A stretch of 19,026 nt of DNA from an uncultured Collinsella sp. (GTDB taxonomy: Bacteria; Actinomycetota; Coriobacteriia; Coriobacteriales; Coriobacteriaceae): the NCBI GenBank assembly GCA_937982065.1, contig CALJMO010000050.1, forward strand, positions 1-19,026, written 5' to 3'. The notes under the pieces are model-generated. The model saw only the letters and a list, made by a program, of their open reading frames with translations. It did not search any database and was not told where the DNA came from. The position numbers and the translations under genes are program-made. How positions within the stretch are numbered: position 1 is the first letter of the stretch; each line of letters opens with the position of its first letter. This document shows, piece by piece, positions 1 to 7,021 of the stretch.

Positions 1-362
1 TCTATCCCGAGGGTCTGTTCGATCTGCTCGTCTACATTAAGCAGCGCTACCCCAACTACAAGCAGATCTTCATCACCGAGAACGGCATGGGCTACAAGGA
101 CCCCTACAAGGACGGTTTTGTGGACGACCAGCCGCGCATCGACTACATCGAGCAGCACCTGCGCTGGTTGCTCAAGGCCATGGAGGTTGGCGTCAACGTG
201 GGCGGCTACTTCCTGTGGAGCCTGCAGGATCAGTTCTCCTGGACCAATGGCTACAACAAGCGTTACGGCTTCTTCTACGTTGACTTTGAAACCCAAAAGC
301 GCACACCCAAGGCAAGCGCATACTGGTATAAGCACGTGGCGCAAACCCGTCGTCTGGACTAA
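1..362 (+). CDS. lacG: 6-phospho-beta-galactosidase (GH1), 3' fragment
   Basis: This is the C-terminal 119 residues of a glycoside hydrolase family 1 enzyme; the gene begins outside the window and the first whole codon is at base 3. The catalytic nucleophile motif ITENG is present. So is the phosphate-binding signature of 6-phospho-glycosidases, in which S, K and Y stand at +0, +7 and +9 within FSWTNGYNKRYG. The Trp after the Ser is the residue found in Lactococcus and Staphylococcus LacG, whereas phospho-beta-glucosidases usually carry a small residue or Met there, so LacG is the better name. It closely resembles the end of the lacG at 8843-10264. By analogy with that unit it probably follows a lacE lying to the left. 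It ends at TAA 360-362 and is followed by a strong terminator. Confidence 0.9.
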   Translation, partial: YPEGLFDLLVYIKQRYPNYKQIFITENGMGYKDPYKDGFVDDQPRIDYIEQHLRWLLKAMEVGVNVGGYFLWSLQDQFSWTNGYNKRYGFFYVDFETQKRTPKASAYWYKHVAQTRRLD

Positions 363-423
363 CGGCTTGCGACGAGCGGTTGGCGGAGTTGCACCGCCCA
401 CATAACCTGTCCCCCATTTCTCA

Positions 424-467
424 GCCGGGGGTGGCACGTCACACGGCGCGCCGCCCCCGGCCTTTTT
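424..467 (+). terminator. Rho-independent terminator after the first lacG
   Basis: A 12-bp stem (424-435 with 450-461, one G-T pair, GCCGGGGGTGGC against GCCGCCCCCGGC) is followed directly by CTTTTT. It lies 62 bp after the lacG stop. Confidence 0.85.
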
Positions 468-483
468 GGGCGGTTCGGGGTCC

Positions 484-548
484 GTTTGTCTCAATCTGTA
501 ACATCTAGCCGAGTTTTTGGGTCCTAGCTGTTACAGATTGAGACGAAC
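484..548. repeat. Dispersed hairpin repeat, copy A (subtype 1)
   Basis: This 65-bp imperfect palindrome has outer arms of the form TCTCAATCTGTAACA and TGTTACAGATTGAGA, an inner CTAG/CTAG pairing and a T-rich loop GAGTTTTTGGG. It lies between the lacG terminator and the 3' end of the convergent lacI, paired with copy B 22 bp away. Confidence 0.85.
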
Positions 549-569
549 AGGATTGCTCTTTCCGAAGAA

Positions 570-629
570 TCTAAATCTGTAACACGTAGCCCGCTTTTGA
601 CCGTCTACCTGTTACAAATCGAGACAAAC
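570..629. repeat. Dispersed hairpin repeat, copy B (subtype 2)
   Basis: It has the same outer arms as copy A, slightly degenerate (CTAAATCTGTAACA and TGTTACAAATCGAGAC). The inner stem is GTAG/CTAC and the loop centres on GCTTTTGACC. It ends 10 bp before the stop codon of the minus-strand lacI gene, so it would lie immediately 3' of that mRNA. Confidence 0.8.
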
Positions 630-639
630 GGAGTAGGAC

Positions 640-1677
640 CTAACCCCGTATGTCCCTAACAGTCGAGCGTTCGACCAGCGTGCTCGGCACATGAATCGCC
701 TCGATAGACGAGCTCTCTCCAATCGCCGCCTCAAACGCAAGCTTACCGACACCGCGCAAATCAAATCGCAGCGTCGTCAGCCGATTGTGAGGAACAAGTC
801 CCTCGAGTGCGTCGTCGATACCAACCACGCTCACGTCGTCGGGCACGGACAGGCCCGCGTTCTCGAGCGCGGCGATAACGCCCAGCGCCATCTGGTCATT
901 TGCCGCAAGCACGGCAGTCGGCGCCTGCGACCCGCCGGCAAGCACCTCGGCCGCAATCCGCTCGCCCATGGCGTACCCACTGTCCGCACTCCAATCGCCA
1001 CGCAGCATCGGAGCGGCATCGACATGAGCACGACCCAGCGTATCGCGCCAACCGGCCTCACGAAAACGTGAGGAAATCGAGTTTTCCGGACCCGCCACAA
1101 ACCGCATATTCGAGTGACCATGTTCCAGCAGATAATTGGTCAACAGCTCGCACGAACCATACTGGTCGGAGTCGATCGTCGTGCAGCGCGGATGCGCATA
1201 CATGGACAGGATGACCGTTCGCACTCCCGGCTGGGGAACAAACTCCTCAAAATCGGGAGCCATGCGGTTCATGTTGAGAATCATACCGTCGACGGGTCGC
1301 TCGACCATGCGGCGCGAGGCATCGGCAAGTGCATAGGGCTTGTCGCCGCCCATCTCGATCATAGTGACGGCAAAATCGTGCTCGCGCGCCGCTTGCATGA
1401 TACCCTCGAGCGTCGCCAGGTTACCGACACGTGTGATGTTGTACATGCACAGGCCAATAGAACGATACGACCCGCCGCGCAACGCCGCTCCAGCAAAATT
1501 GGGACGAAAGCCCAGCTCTTCCATGGCGGCCAGCACACGCTTGCGAGTCTTTTCCGTCACGTTGGGCATACCGTTGACCACGCGAGACACAGTCTGGCGG
1601 CTCACGCCAGCGAGCGCCGCAACCTCTGCCGCGCTCGCCGAACGACCATTCCTTGTCTGCTGATCCATGCCTTCCAC
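640..1677 (-). CDS. LacI-family transcriptional repressor 1
   Basis: A LacI/GalR regulator of about 345 residues. The N-terminal helix-turn-helix (residues about 16-36, AAEVAALAGVSRQTVSRVVN) is followed by the hinge helix region and a periplasmic-binding-protein-like effector domain, which contains AANDQMALGVIAALENAG and VSVVGIDD typical of the family. Three starts are possible: ATG at 1725 without a Shine-Dalgarno, GTG at 1677 with AGG five bases upstream, and ATG at 1668 with GGAAGG too close. I chose GTG 1677, which also parallels the paralogue at 5736-6746. It is divergent from lacG/lacE at 2013-5398, so it probably represses that operon and itself through the three operators at 1730-1897. 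The effector is unknown, perhaps a phosphorylated or free beta-galactoside. Confidence 0.88.
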   Translation of the reverse strand: MEGMDQQTRNGRSASAAEVAALAGVSRQTVSRVVNGMPNVTEKTRKRVLAAMEELGFRPNFAGAALRGGSYRSIGLCMYNITRVGNLATLEGIMQAAREHDFAVTMIEMGGDKPYALADASRRMVERPVDGMILNMNRMAPDFEEFVPQPGVRTVILSMYAHPRCTTIDSDQYGSCELLTNYLLEHGHSNMRFVAGPENSISSRFREAGWRDTLGRAHVDAAPMLRGDWSADSGYAMGERIAAEVLAGGSQAPTAVLAANDQMALGVIAALENAGLSVPDDVSVVGIDDALEGLVPHNRLTTLRFDLRGVGKLAFEAAIGESSSIEAIHVPSTLVERSTVRDIRG

Positions 1678-1729
1678 GCTAACCTGCTTCCCAACTATTC
1701 CCCGCGCCCATGGCGCATCGTACATACAT

Positions 1730-1743
1730 TGATAACGTGCTCA
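1730..1743. promoter_or_regulatory. Predicted LacI1 operator O1
   Basis: TGATAACGTGCTCA (reverse complement TGAGCACGTTATCA) fits the LacI-family pattern TG-N4-CG-N4-CA with a central CG. It lies just downstream of the predicted lacI1 transcription start, as expected for autorepression. It differs at one or two positions from the two sites upstream of lacG. Confidence 0.6.
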
Positions 1744-1755
1744 TGATACCCGAGC

Positions 1756-1785
1756 CATATACCACAACATGAAAACTTCTGTCAA
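1756..1785 (-). promoter_or_regulatory. Predicted promoter of lacI1
   Basis: On the minus strand a perfect -35 TTGACA (1780-1785) is followed after 18 bp by TATATG (1756-1761). Transcription would start near 1749, upstream of O1. Confidence 0.5.
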
Positions 1786-1789
1786 TCAA

Positions 1790-1801
1790 AACCGCTTACC
1801 G
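1790..1801. promoter_or_regulatory. Recurring CCGYTYACCG box, lac unit 1
   Basis: The box AACCGCTTACCG lies immediately upstream of the lacI1 -35 element. The same box with one change occurs at 6819-6830, and CCGTTCACCG occurs twice at 14161-14247. It may be a site for a shared regulator; which protein binds is unknown. Confidence 0.4.
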
Positions 1802-1861
1802 AACAAATACAACCGTTCGCGGCTGTTTGAAGTTGTTTTGTTTCTATACATCCCAGCCGGA

Positions 1862-1897
1862 TGTTAACGTGCTCATTGTCAAATGTTCACGTGCTCA
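1862..1897. promoter_or_regulatory. Predicted LacI1 operators O2 and O3
   Basis: Two near-identical sites, TGTTAACGTGCTCA (1862-1875) and TGTTCACGTGCTCA (1884-1897), repeat with a 22-bp period, about two helical turns. The flanking bases match too, giving 17 bp with one mismatch. O3 covers the position of the -35 element for a possible -10 TAAGAT at 1916-1921 in front of lacG, so binding would block that promoter. Confidence 0.65.
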
Positions 1898-2012
1898 TTT
1901 TGGTTCTAATCATTTTAAGATAGTGTTTATCGGGCTTTTTCACCGCTGAACGCTAACCAGGGAGCCTCCTGAGCGCAAACGCACAATATCGAACAGCGAG
2001 ACGAGAGAGTGT

Positions 2013-3461
2013 ATGCATATGTCTTTGCTAAACCGCGTACAGCAGCTGCCGAAGGGCTTTGTTTGGGGCGCCGCAACCGCCGCGTACCAAACGGAAGGTT
2101 CCACGAAGGTGGCAGGCAAGGGTAAGACCATGTGGGACGATTACCTTGTCGCCCAGGGTCGCTTTTTGCCCGACCCGGCCAGTGATTTCTACAACCGCTA
2201 CGAGGAGGATATCCGCCTTTCTGCCGAGCATGGACTCAACGCCATTCGTGTGTCCATCGCCTGGACCCGCATCTTCCCCAACGGCGACGATGCCGAACCC
2301 CTCTCCGAGGGCGTTAAGCACTACCACGAGCTGTTCGCCTGCTGCAAAAAGTATGGCGTCGAGCCCTATGTGTCCCTGCATCACTTTGACTCCCCCGCCG
2401 CCCTGTTCAACCAGGGCGACTGGCTCAACCGCAAGACCGTCGACGCCTATGTGCGCTATGCCGAGTTCTGCTTCCGCGAGTTCCGCGAGGTCAAAAATTG
2501 GTTCACCATCAACGAGCTCATCAGCCTCTCGCACTCCCAATACATCCAAGGCAACTTCCCGCCCAACCATCACTTTGATGTGACGAGCGGCATCCAGAGC
2601 CAGCACAACGAGCTCGTTGCCCACGCCCGCGCCGTCAACCTGTATAAGGATCTTGACGAGACCGAGCACCTGGGCGGACGCATTGGCATGGTCAACGTCC
2701 TGACGCCGGCATATCCTGCCACCGACTCGCCCGCCGACCAGCACGCCGCCGACCTGTACAACGCCTTCTACACCGACTTCATCATGGACGGCGCCTTCCT
2801 GGGTCACTACTCCGCGCGCACCCTCTCACTCATCAACGAGATTCTGCGTGCCAACAACGCCACACTTACGGTTGAGGACAGCGACATGGAGGAGCTCGCC
2901 AAGGCGGCGCCCCGCAACGATATGTTCGGCCTCAACTACTATCAGTCGGCGTTTATCGCCGCCTACGATGGCGAGTCAACCAACAGCTTTAACGGCACCG
3001 GAGACAAGGGCACCTCGTGCTTTAAGTTTAAGGGCGTCGGGCAGCAGGTCGATATGCCGGGTATCCCCACCACCGACTGGGATTGGCTCATCTACCCGCA
3101 AGGCCTCTACGACACGCTCAAGCACATCAGCGCCACCTATCCCAACCTCCCCGTCATCTATATCACCGAAAATGGCCTGGGCCACAAGGACCCCGAGCCC
3201 GACGCAAACGGCATCGTCGCCGATCCCGAGCGCATCGACTTTGTCGACCAGCACATGGAGAAGGTGCTCCAGGCGCGCGCCGAGGGCGTCGACGTCCAGG
3301 GCTACTTTATCTGGAGCCTGCAGGACCAGTTCTCGTGGGCCAATGGCTATAACAAGCGCTACGGCCTGTTCTACATCGACTTCGACACGCAAAAACGCTA
3401 CATCAAGCAGTCGGCACTCTGGTACAAGGAGCTCGCCGACACTATGGCGGACGCGCAGTAG
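2013..3461 (+). CDS. lacG: 6-phospho-beta-galactosidase (GH1)
   Basis: A complete 482-residue cytoplasmic GH1 enzyme that hydrolyses PTS-imported 6-phospho-beta-galactosides (lactose-6-P type). The N-terminal GH1 signature FVWGAATAAYQTEG is at residues 16-29. The acid/base Glu is E168 in FTINE and the nucleophile is E386 in ITENG. The phosphate-binding triad S441, K448, Y450 has the LacG spacing, and W442 next to S441 is the residue associated with galacto- rather than gluco-configured substrates. FTINEL departs slightly from the usual TFNE. Two starts six bases apart (2013, 2019) share the purine-rich GAGAGAG. It is the first gene of lac unit 1, 176 bp ahead of lacE and divergent from lacI1. 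A dual phospho-beta-glucosidase/galactosidase activity cannot be excluded. Confidence 0.9.
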   Translation: MHMSLLNRVQQLPKGFVWGAATAAYQTEGSTKVAGKGKTMWDDYLVAQGRFLPDPASDFYNRYEEDIRLSAEHGLNAIRVSIAWTRIFPNGDDAEPLSEGVKHYHELFACCKKYGVEPYVSLHHFDSPAALFNQGDWLNRKTVDAYVRYAEFCFREFREVKNWFTINELISLSHSQYIQGNFPPNHHFDVTSGIQSQHNELVAHARAVNLYKDLDETEHLGGRIGMVNVLTPAYPATDSPADQHAADLYNAFYTDFIMDGAFLGHYSARTLSLINEILRANNATLTVEDSDMEELAKAAPRNDMFGLNYYQSAFIAAYDGESTNSFNGTGDKGTSCFKFKGVGQQVDMPGIPTTDWDWLIYPQGLYDTLKHISATYPNLPVIYITENGLGHKDPEPDANGIVADPERIDFVDQHMEKVLQARAEGVDVQGYFIWSLQDQFSWANGYNKRYGLFYIDFDTQKRYIKQSALWYKELADTMADAQ

Positions 3462-3487
3462 CGCATCGCCTCGCTTTCCCCCGAGAA

Positions 3488-3524
3488 GGGAGCGGCCCTA
3501 TGCGATACAAACCCAGCCGCTCCC
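3488..3524 (+). other. Intercistronic hairpin between lacG and lacE
   Basis: A perfect 9-bp stem, GGGAGCGGC (3488-3496) with GCCGCTCCC (3516-3524), has no T-run after it. It probably acts on mRNA stability or processing between the two cistrons rather than as a full terminator. Confidence 0.45.
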
Positions 3525-3637
3525 CTCTCTCCCCCTGGGACCGACCCCGCCTGCACCCGGGCTTTTAGCAAGCGGGAGACCATATAGGTTTTCAACGTCC
3601 ATGCCATTAAGATTTCATGCAAAGAGGAGCGTGAACT

Positions 3638-5398
3638 ATGGAATCGATCGTTAAGTTCTTGGAGAAAGGTCAGCCGTACTTCGACAAGGTCTCTAAGAAC
3701 ATCTACCTTCAGGCCATTAAAGACGGCTTTTTGGCAGCAATGCCCATCATCCTGTCTTCTTCTGTCTTCCTGCTTATTTCGACCCTGCCGGGCGTTGTCG
3801 CCACGGTCGGCGGCTTTACGCTGCCCGACTGGTGGAACGTCGACGTCGTGAACTTCTGCAACAAGGTTTACAACTTCACGATGGGCGTCGTGGGCATCAT
3901 GGTCGCCGGCACCACCGCAAGCGCGCTGACCGGCTCCAAGAACCGCCGCATGCCTGCCGGCAAGGCCATCAACGCCACGAGCACCATGGTCGCCGCCATG
4001 TGCGCTATGCTCATCTTGGCCGTTACCCAGACGAGTGCCAAGATCGACGGCGCCGATGTCTCGGTGTTCTTTACCGACAACATGGGCACCAAGGGCCTGC
4101 TGAGCTCCTTTGTCGCCGCATTTGCCACGGTCAACATCTATGCCTTCTGCATTAAGCGAGACATCACCATCAAGCTGCCCAAAGAAGTCCCCGGCGCCAT
4201 CGCCCAGAACTTCCGCGACATCTTCGCCTTCAGCTTCTCCATCCTGTTTGTCGCCGTCATCGACGTTATCTGCCGCACCTGCTTGGCCGTCCCATTTGCC
4301 AACGTCATCTCCACGCTGGTGAGCCCGCTGTTCGCCGCTGCCGATTCCTACGCCGGCCTCGCCCTCATCTGGTTCATGATCCCGCTGTTCTGGTTCATGG
4401 GCATCCACGGCCCCTCGGTCGTTAAGCCTGCCCTCAACGCCGCGCTGTTTGGCAACATCACCACCAACCTCGCCACGCTGCAGGCCGGCGGTCACCCCGC
4501 CCTCGCCCTGACCGAAAACTTCGGTAACTACATCGGCGAACTCGGCGGCACCGGCGCCACGTTCATTGTCCCGATCATCTTCCTGCTCTTTATGCGCTCC
4601 AAGCAGCTCAAGGCCGTCGGCAAAGCCTCTGTCGTGCCCGTGATGTTCGCCGTCAACGAGCCGCTGCTGTTCGCCGCGCCCATCATCCTCAACCCGTACT
4701 TCCTGGTCCCGTTCCTGTTTGCCCCCGTGGCCAACGTCCTCATTGGTAAGTTCTTCATCGACTTTTTGGGCATGAACGGCTTTATCTATGCCATGCCGTG
4801 GGCACTCCCCGGACCGATCGGCACCTTCATCGACACCAACTTCCAGCCGATCTCTCTGGTCCTGGTTGTCGTCCTGCTGGTCGTTGACTTCTTGATCTAC
4901 TACCCGTTCTGCAAGGCCTACGACAACGTCCTGTGCAAGCAGGAGGCCGAGACCCTGGCCGAAGAAGAGGCCGAGGAGACCAAGGCCGTCAAGACCGCTG
5001 CCGCCCCCGCCGTTGAGGCTCCTGTTGTCGAGACCGCTTCTGCCACTGAGGCCTCCACAGCTCCGTCCGCCCTTAAGGGCAAGGATCTGAGGGTTCTGGT
5101 TCTGTGCGCTGGCGCCGGCACCTCTGCACTGCTCGCCAACGCGCTTAAGGAAGGCGCCGACGAGCTGGGCATCGACATTACCGCCAACGCCGGTGCCTAC
5201 GGCAGCCACTACGCCATCATGGACCAGTACAACGTCATCGTCCTGGCTCCGCAGGTTCGCACCTATTACAACGAGATGAAGGCCGACACCGACCGCCTGG
5301 GCATCACGCTGCTGTCGCCCAAGGGCAAACAGTACATCGACCTCACTAAGGATCCCAAGGGTGCCGTCGCCTGGATCGAGGAAAACCTCGAGGCATAA
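3638..5398 (+). CDS. lacE: Lactose-type PTS permease, fused EIIC-EIIB
   Basis: A 586-residue membrane protein that imports and phosphorylates a disaccharide. Residues 1 to about 435 form the multi-spanning EIIC domain, opening with IVKFLEKGQPYFDKVSKNIY as in Lactococcus LacE. It carries the conserved GIHGPS (H257) and NEPLLF (340-345) motifs. An Ala/Glu/Pro-rich linker (about 437-482) leads to a C-terminal EIIB domain whose phosphorylated Cys is C490 in VLVLCAGAGTS. Length and architecture match LacE (about 570 residues). The start has AGAGGAG eight bases upstream. The protein needs an EIIA (LacF), which is not in the window. It is the second gene of unit 1 and ends before a terminator. The substrate is inferred from similarity and from the adjoining lacG; cellobiose-type sugars remain possible. 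Confidence 0.9.
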   Translation: MESIVKFLEKGQPYFDKVSKNIYLQAIKDGFLAAMPIILSSSVFLLISTLPGVVATVGGFTLPDWWNVDVVNFCNKVYNFTMGVVGIMVAGTTASALTGSKNRRMPAGKAINATSTMVAAMCAMLILAVTQTSAKIDGADVSVFFTDNMGTKGLLSSFVAAFATVNIYAFCIKRDITIKLPKEVPGAIAQNFRDIFAFSFSILFVAVIDVICRTCLAVPFANVISTLVSPLFAAADSYAGLALIWFMIPLFWFMGIHGPSVVKPALNAALFGNITTNLATLQAGGHPALALTENFGNYIGELGGTGATFIVPIIFLLFMRSKQLKAVGKASVVPVMFAVNEPLLFAAPIILNPYFLVPFLFAPVANVLIGKFFIDFLGMNGFIYAMPWALPGPIGTFIDTNFQPISLVLVVVLLVVDFLIYYPFCKAYDNVLCKQEAETLAEEEAEETKAVKTAAAPAVEAPVVETASATEASTAPSALKGKDLRVLVLCAGAGTSALLANALKEGADELGIDITANAGAYGSHYAIMDQYNVIVLAPQVRTYYNEMKADTDRLGITLLSPKGKQYIDLTKDPKGAVAWIEENLEA

Positions 5399-5430
5399 GA
5401 CGCTGACACCACCTGCCGCTTGCAGACAAT

Positions 5431-5473
5431 AAATGGCCCGTGCATCGATGTGTGATGCGCGGGCCATTTTGTT
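5431..5473 (+). terminator. Terminator after lacE of unit 1
   Basis: A long hairpin pairs AAATGGCCCG (5431-5440) with CGGGCCATTT (5460-5469). The inner TGCATC/GATGCG arms pair as well. It is followed by TGTTT, 33 bp after the lacE stop. The A-run on the left arm could let it work on both strands. Confidence 0.75.
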
Positions 5474-5493
5474 TAGACCGCACCCGTCCTCCT

Positions 5494-5558
5494 GTTCATC
5501 TCAATCTGTAACATCTAGCCGAGTTTTTCGGTCCTAGCTGTTACAGATCGAGATGAAC
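5494..5558. repeat. Dispersed hairpin repeat, copy C (subtype 1)
   Basis: The core matches copy A, but the outer ends are GTTCATCTC and GAGATGAAC, which pair perfectly. Copy A has GTTTGTCTC and GAGACGAAC, so both sides have changed together. It is the first of three copies in this convergent gap. Confidence 0.85.
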
Positions 5559-5577
5559 GCACAGGCCAAGCCGAAAA

Positions 5578-5637
5578 TCTCAATCTGTAACATGTAGACC
5601 ACTTTTGACCGTCTAGTTGTTACAGATCGAGACAAAC
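5578..5637. repeat. Dispersed hairpin repeat, copy D (subtype 2)
   Basis: Outer arms are TCTCAATCTGTAACA and TGTTACAGATCGAGA, with inner GTAGAC/GTCTAG and loop CACTTTTGACC. It lies 19 bp after copy C. Confidence 0.85.
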
Positions 5638-5657
5638 GGAATAAGCCGGGCCAAAAA

Positions 5658-5717
5658 TCTCGATCCGTAACATCTAGCCGAGTTTTTGGGTCCTAGCTGT
5701 TACAGATTGAGACAAAC
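5658..5717. repeat. Dispersed hairpin repeat, copy E (subtype 1)
   Basis: The core is identical to copy A through the loop and right arm; the left arm reads TCTCGATCCGTAACA. It ends 18 bp before the stop codon of the minus-strand lacI2. Confidence 0.85.
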
Positions 5718-5735
5718 GGAATAGGCCGAGCACGT

Positions 5736-6746
5736 CTACGCCCGCAAGTCCTTTACGCTGGAACGCTCGACCAACACGCCCGAGACGAGCGTACGGCTTC
5801 TGGAGCTCGGAGCTTCCAGACCCGCGACGACCTCGTTGAGCGCACGGACGCCCAGCTCGCGGTGGCGAAACTTCACCGACGTCAGAATCGAGTTGGGAAT
5901 CGTCTTATAGAGCTCATCGTCGAAGCCGATCACGGACACATCATTGGGCACACTGAGCCCTTTGTCACGTAGAGCCATCATCACGCCGTTTGCCATGCAG
6001 TCGTTAGCAGCGAGGACCGCCGTGCAATCGGGCTTATCGGCAAGCACAAGGCCCGCGGCATAGCCACTATCCGCATTCCAATCGCCTTGCAGAGGCTCGG
6101 GCGGCTCAATGCCACGCGCCTCGAGTGCCGCACGCCAACCTTTCATACGGCACTGGCTCGACAACGACTCTTTCTTACCAGAGACGAAGTACACGTTTTT
6201 ATGCCCGTGGTTCAAGAAGTACTCGCACGCCATGCGCGCGCCGCCCTCTTGGTCGTCACTGACGGTGGAGCAGGTAGGATGTTCCATCGGTGTGATAATC
6301 ACCGTCTTGAGGTCCTTCGGTGCCTCAAAGGTATCAAAGTCATCGACCATCTGACGCAGGTTGAAGATCATGCCATCAACAGGCAGCTGCGACATCCTAC
6401 GCGCCGCTTCGGCAAGGGTCATCTTCTCCCCCGCCCGCTTCTTAATCATCGTGAGCGCAAAGCCGCGTTCTTCGGCGGCATCGGCGATACCGTCAATCAT
6501 GTCCACGGCGCCGCCCGACAAGTGAAACATCACCACGCCGATGCACCCGTAACGGCCCAACTTGAGCGAACGCGCGGCAAAGTTGGTTCGAAACCCGAGC
6601 GCCTCCATAGCCGAATGGACCTTATCGCGTGTCGACTCTCGCACGCTATTGGGCTCGTTGATCACACGCGAAACCGTCTTGAGAGAAACGCCCGCGGCAA
6701 CTGCCACATCATTCATTGAGACATTTTTCTTGTCCATCGTTGCCAC
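5736..6746 (-). CDS. LacI-family transcriptional repressor 2
   Basis: A LacI/GalR regulator of about 336 residues, paralogous to the one at 640-1677. It has an N-terminal HTH (NDVAVAAGVSLKTVSRVIN, residues about 12-30), then the effector-binding core with AANDCMANGVMMALRDKG and VSVIGFDDE. The GTG at 6746 has GGAG five bases upstream and is preferred. ATG 6737 (MDKKN) and a distal ATG at 6797 are alternatives. It is divergent from lacE/lacG at 7022-10264 and very likely represses them through the 24-bp palindrome at 6897-6920. Its 3' end faces three hairpin repeats. The effector cannot be read from the sequence. Confidence 0.88.
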   Translation of the reverse strand: MATMDKKNVSMNDVAVAAGVSLKTVSRVINEPNSVRESTRDKVHSAMEALGFRTNFAARSLKLGRYGCIGVVMFHLSGGAVDMIDGIADAAEERGFALTMIKKRAGEKMTLAEAARRMSQLPVDGMIFNLRQMVDDFDTFEAPKDLKTVIITPMEHPTCSTVSDDQEGGARMACEYFLNHGHKNVYFVSGKKESLSSQCRMKGWRAALEARGIEPPEPLQGDWNADSGYAAGLVLADKPDCTAVLAANDCMANGVMMALRDKGLSVPNDVSVIGFDDELYKTIPNSILTSVKFRHRELGVRALNEVVAGLEAPSSRSRTLVSGVLVERSSVKDLRA

Positions 6747-6818
6747 TGCTTCTCCACTCGGTTCTCTATCGCTTGTTTTTTGCGTTCTAGCATACACTAC
6801 CTGCCTGACTGATAAATC

Positions 6819-6830
6819 AACCGTTTACCG
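6819..6830. promoter_or_regulatory. Recurring CCGYTYACCG box, lac unit 2
   Basis: AACCGTTTACCG is followed by GGACAATAT. It matches the box at 1790-1801 (CCGCTTACCG then AACAAAT) in sequence, orientation and position ahead of the minus-strand lacI gene. Confidence 0.4.
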
Positions 6831-6859
6831 GACAATATCGACCGCTCACCCGTGTATCC

Positions 6860-6888
6860 TTGTTGCTCTTCCAAAAATGTCTTACGTT
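6860..6888 (+). promoter_or_regulatory. Candidate promoter of lacE-lacG unit 2
   Basis: TTGTTG (6860-6865), a 17-bp spacer and TACGTT (6883-6888). The predicted start falls inside the operator that follows, which fits repression. The -10 match is weak. Confidence 0.35.
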
Positions 6889-6920
6889 GTCATTAACGAA
6901 ATGACAACGTTGTCATTTCG
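6885..6920. promoter_or_regulatory. Predicted LacI2 operator, 24-bp perfect palindrome plus extra half-site
   Basis: Bases 6897-6920 form a perfect palindrome (left half CGAAATGACAAC). Its core TGACAACGTTGTCA fits the LacI-family pattern with a central CG. An additional half-site CGTTGTCATT at 6885-6894 pairs with AATGACAACG at 6900-6909. It lies about 100 bp upstream of lacE. Confidence 0.75.
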
Positions 6921-6925
6921 CAATG

Positions 6926-6944
6926 CCTTCCTTAAGCAGGAAGG
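6926..6944 (+). other. Small leader hairpin upstream of lacE
   Basis: CCTTCC (6926-6931) pairs with GGAAGG (6939-6944) around a 7-base loop in the predicted lacE leader. No role can be assigned. Confidence 0.3.
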
Positions 6945-7021
6945 TTTCCGGGCAGTCCTGACCATCCATCGACGACCAGTTCCATCCACATGCATCGCGC
7001 ATCAAGTAGCAAAGGAGCTTT

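Noticed and set aside
484..629. Hairpin repeats interpreted as simple Rho-independent terminators
   Set aside because: The T-run is in the loop, not after the stem, and separate canonical terminators precede copies A, C and F. A role as unusual 3' elements is still possible.
1928..2012. Riboswitch or attenuator in the lacG leader
   Set aside because: No convincing anti-terminator/terminator pair or known aptamer core could be seen; operator control explains the region better.
3398..5467. Long open frame of 689 codons on the minus strand opposite lacE
   Set aside because: It is antisense to a clear EIICB gene, is rich in low-complexity Gly, Asp and Glu stretches, matches no domain, and owes its length to GC-rich codon bias.
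5494..5717. Three similar repeats read as a small CRISPR array
   Set aside because: Units are palindromes of about 60-65 bp with two alternating subtypes and gaps of about 20 bp. The same units occur singly or in pairs elsewhere, and no cas gene is present.
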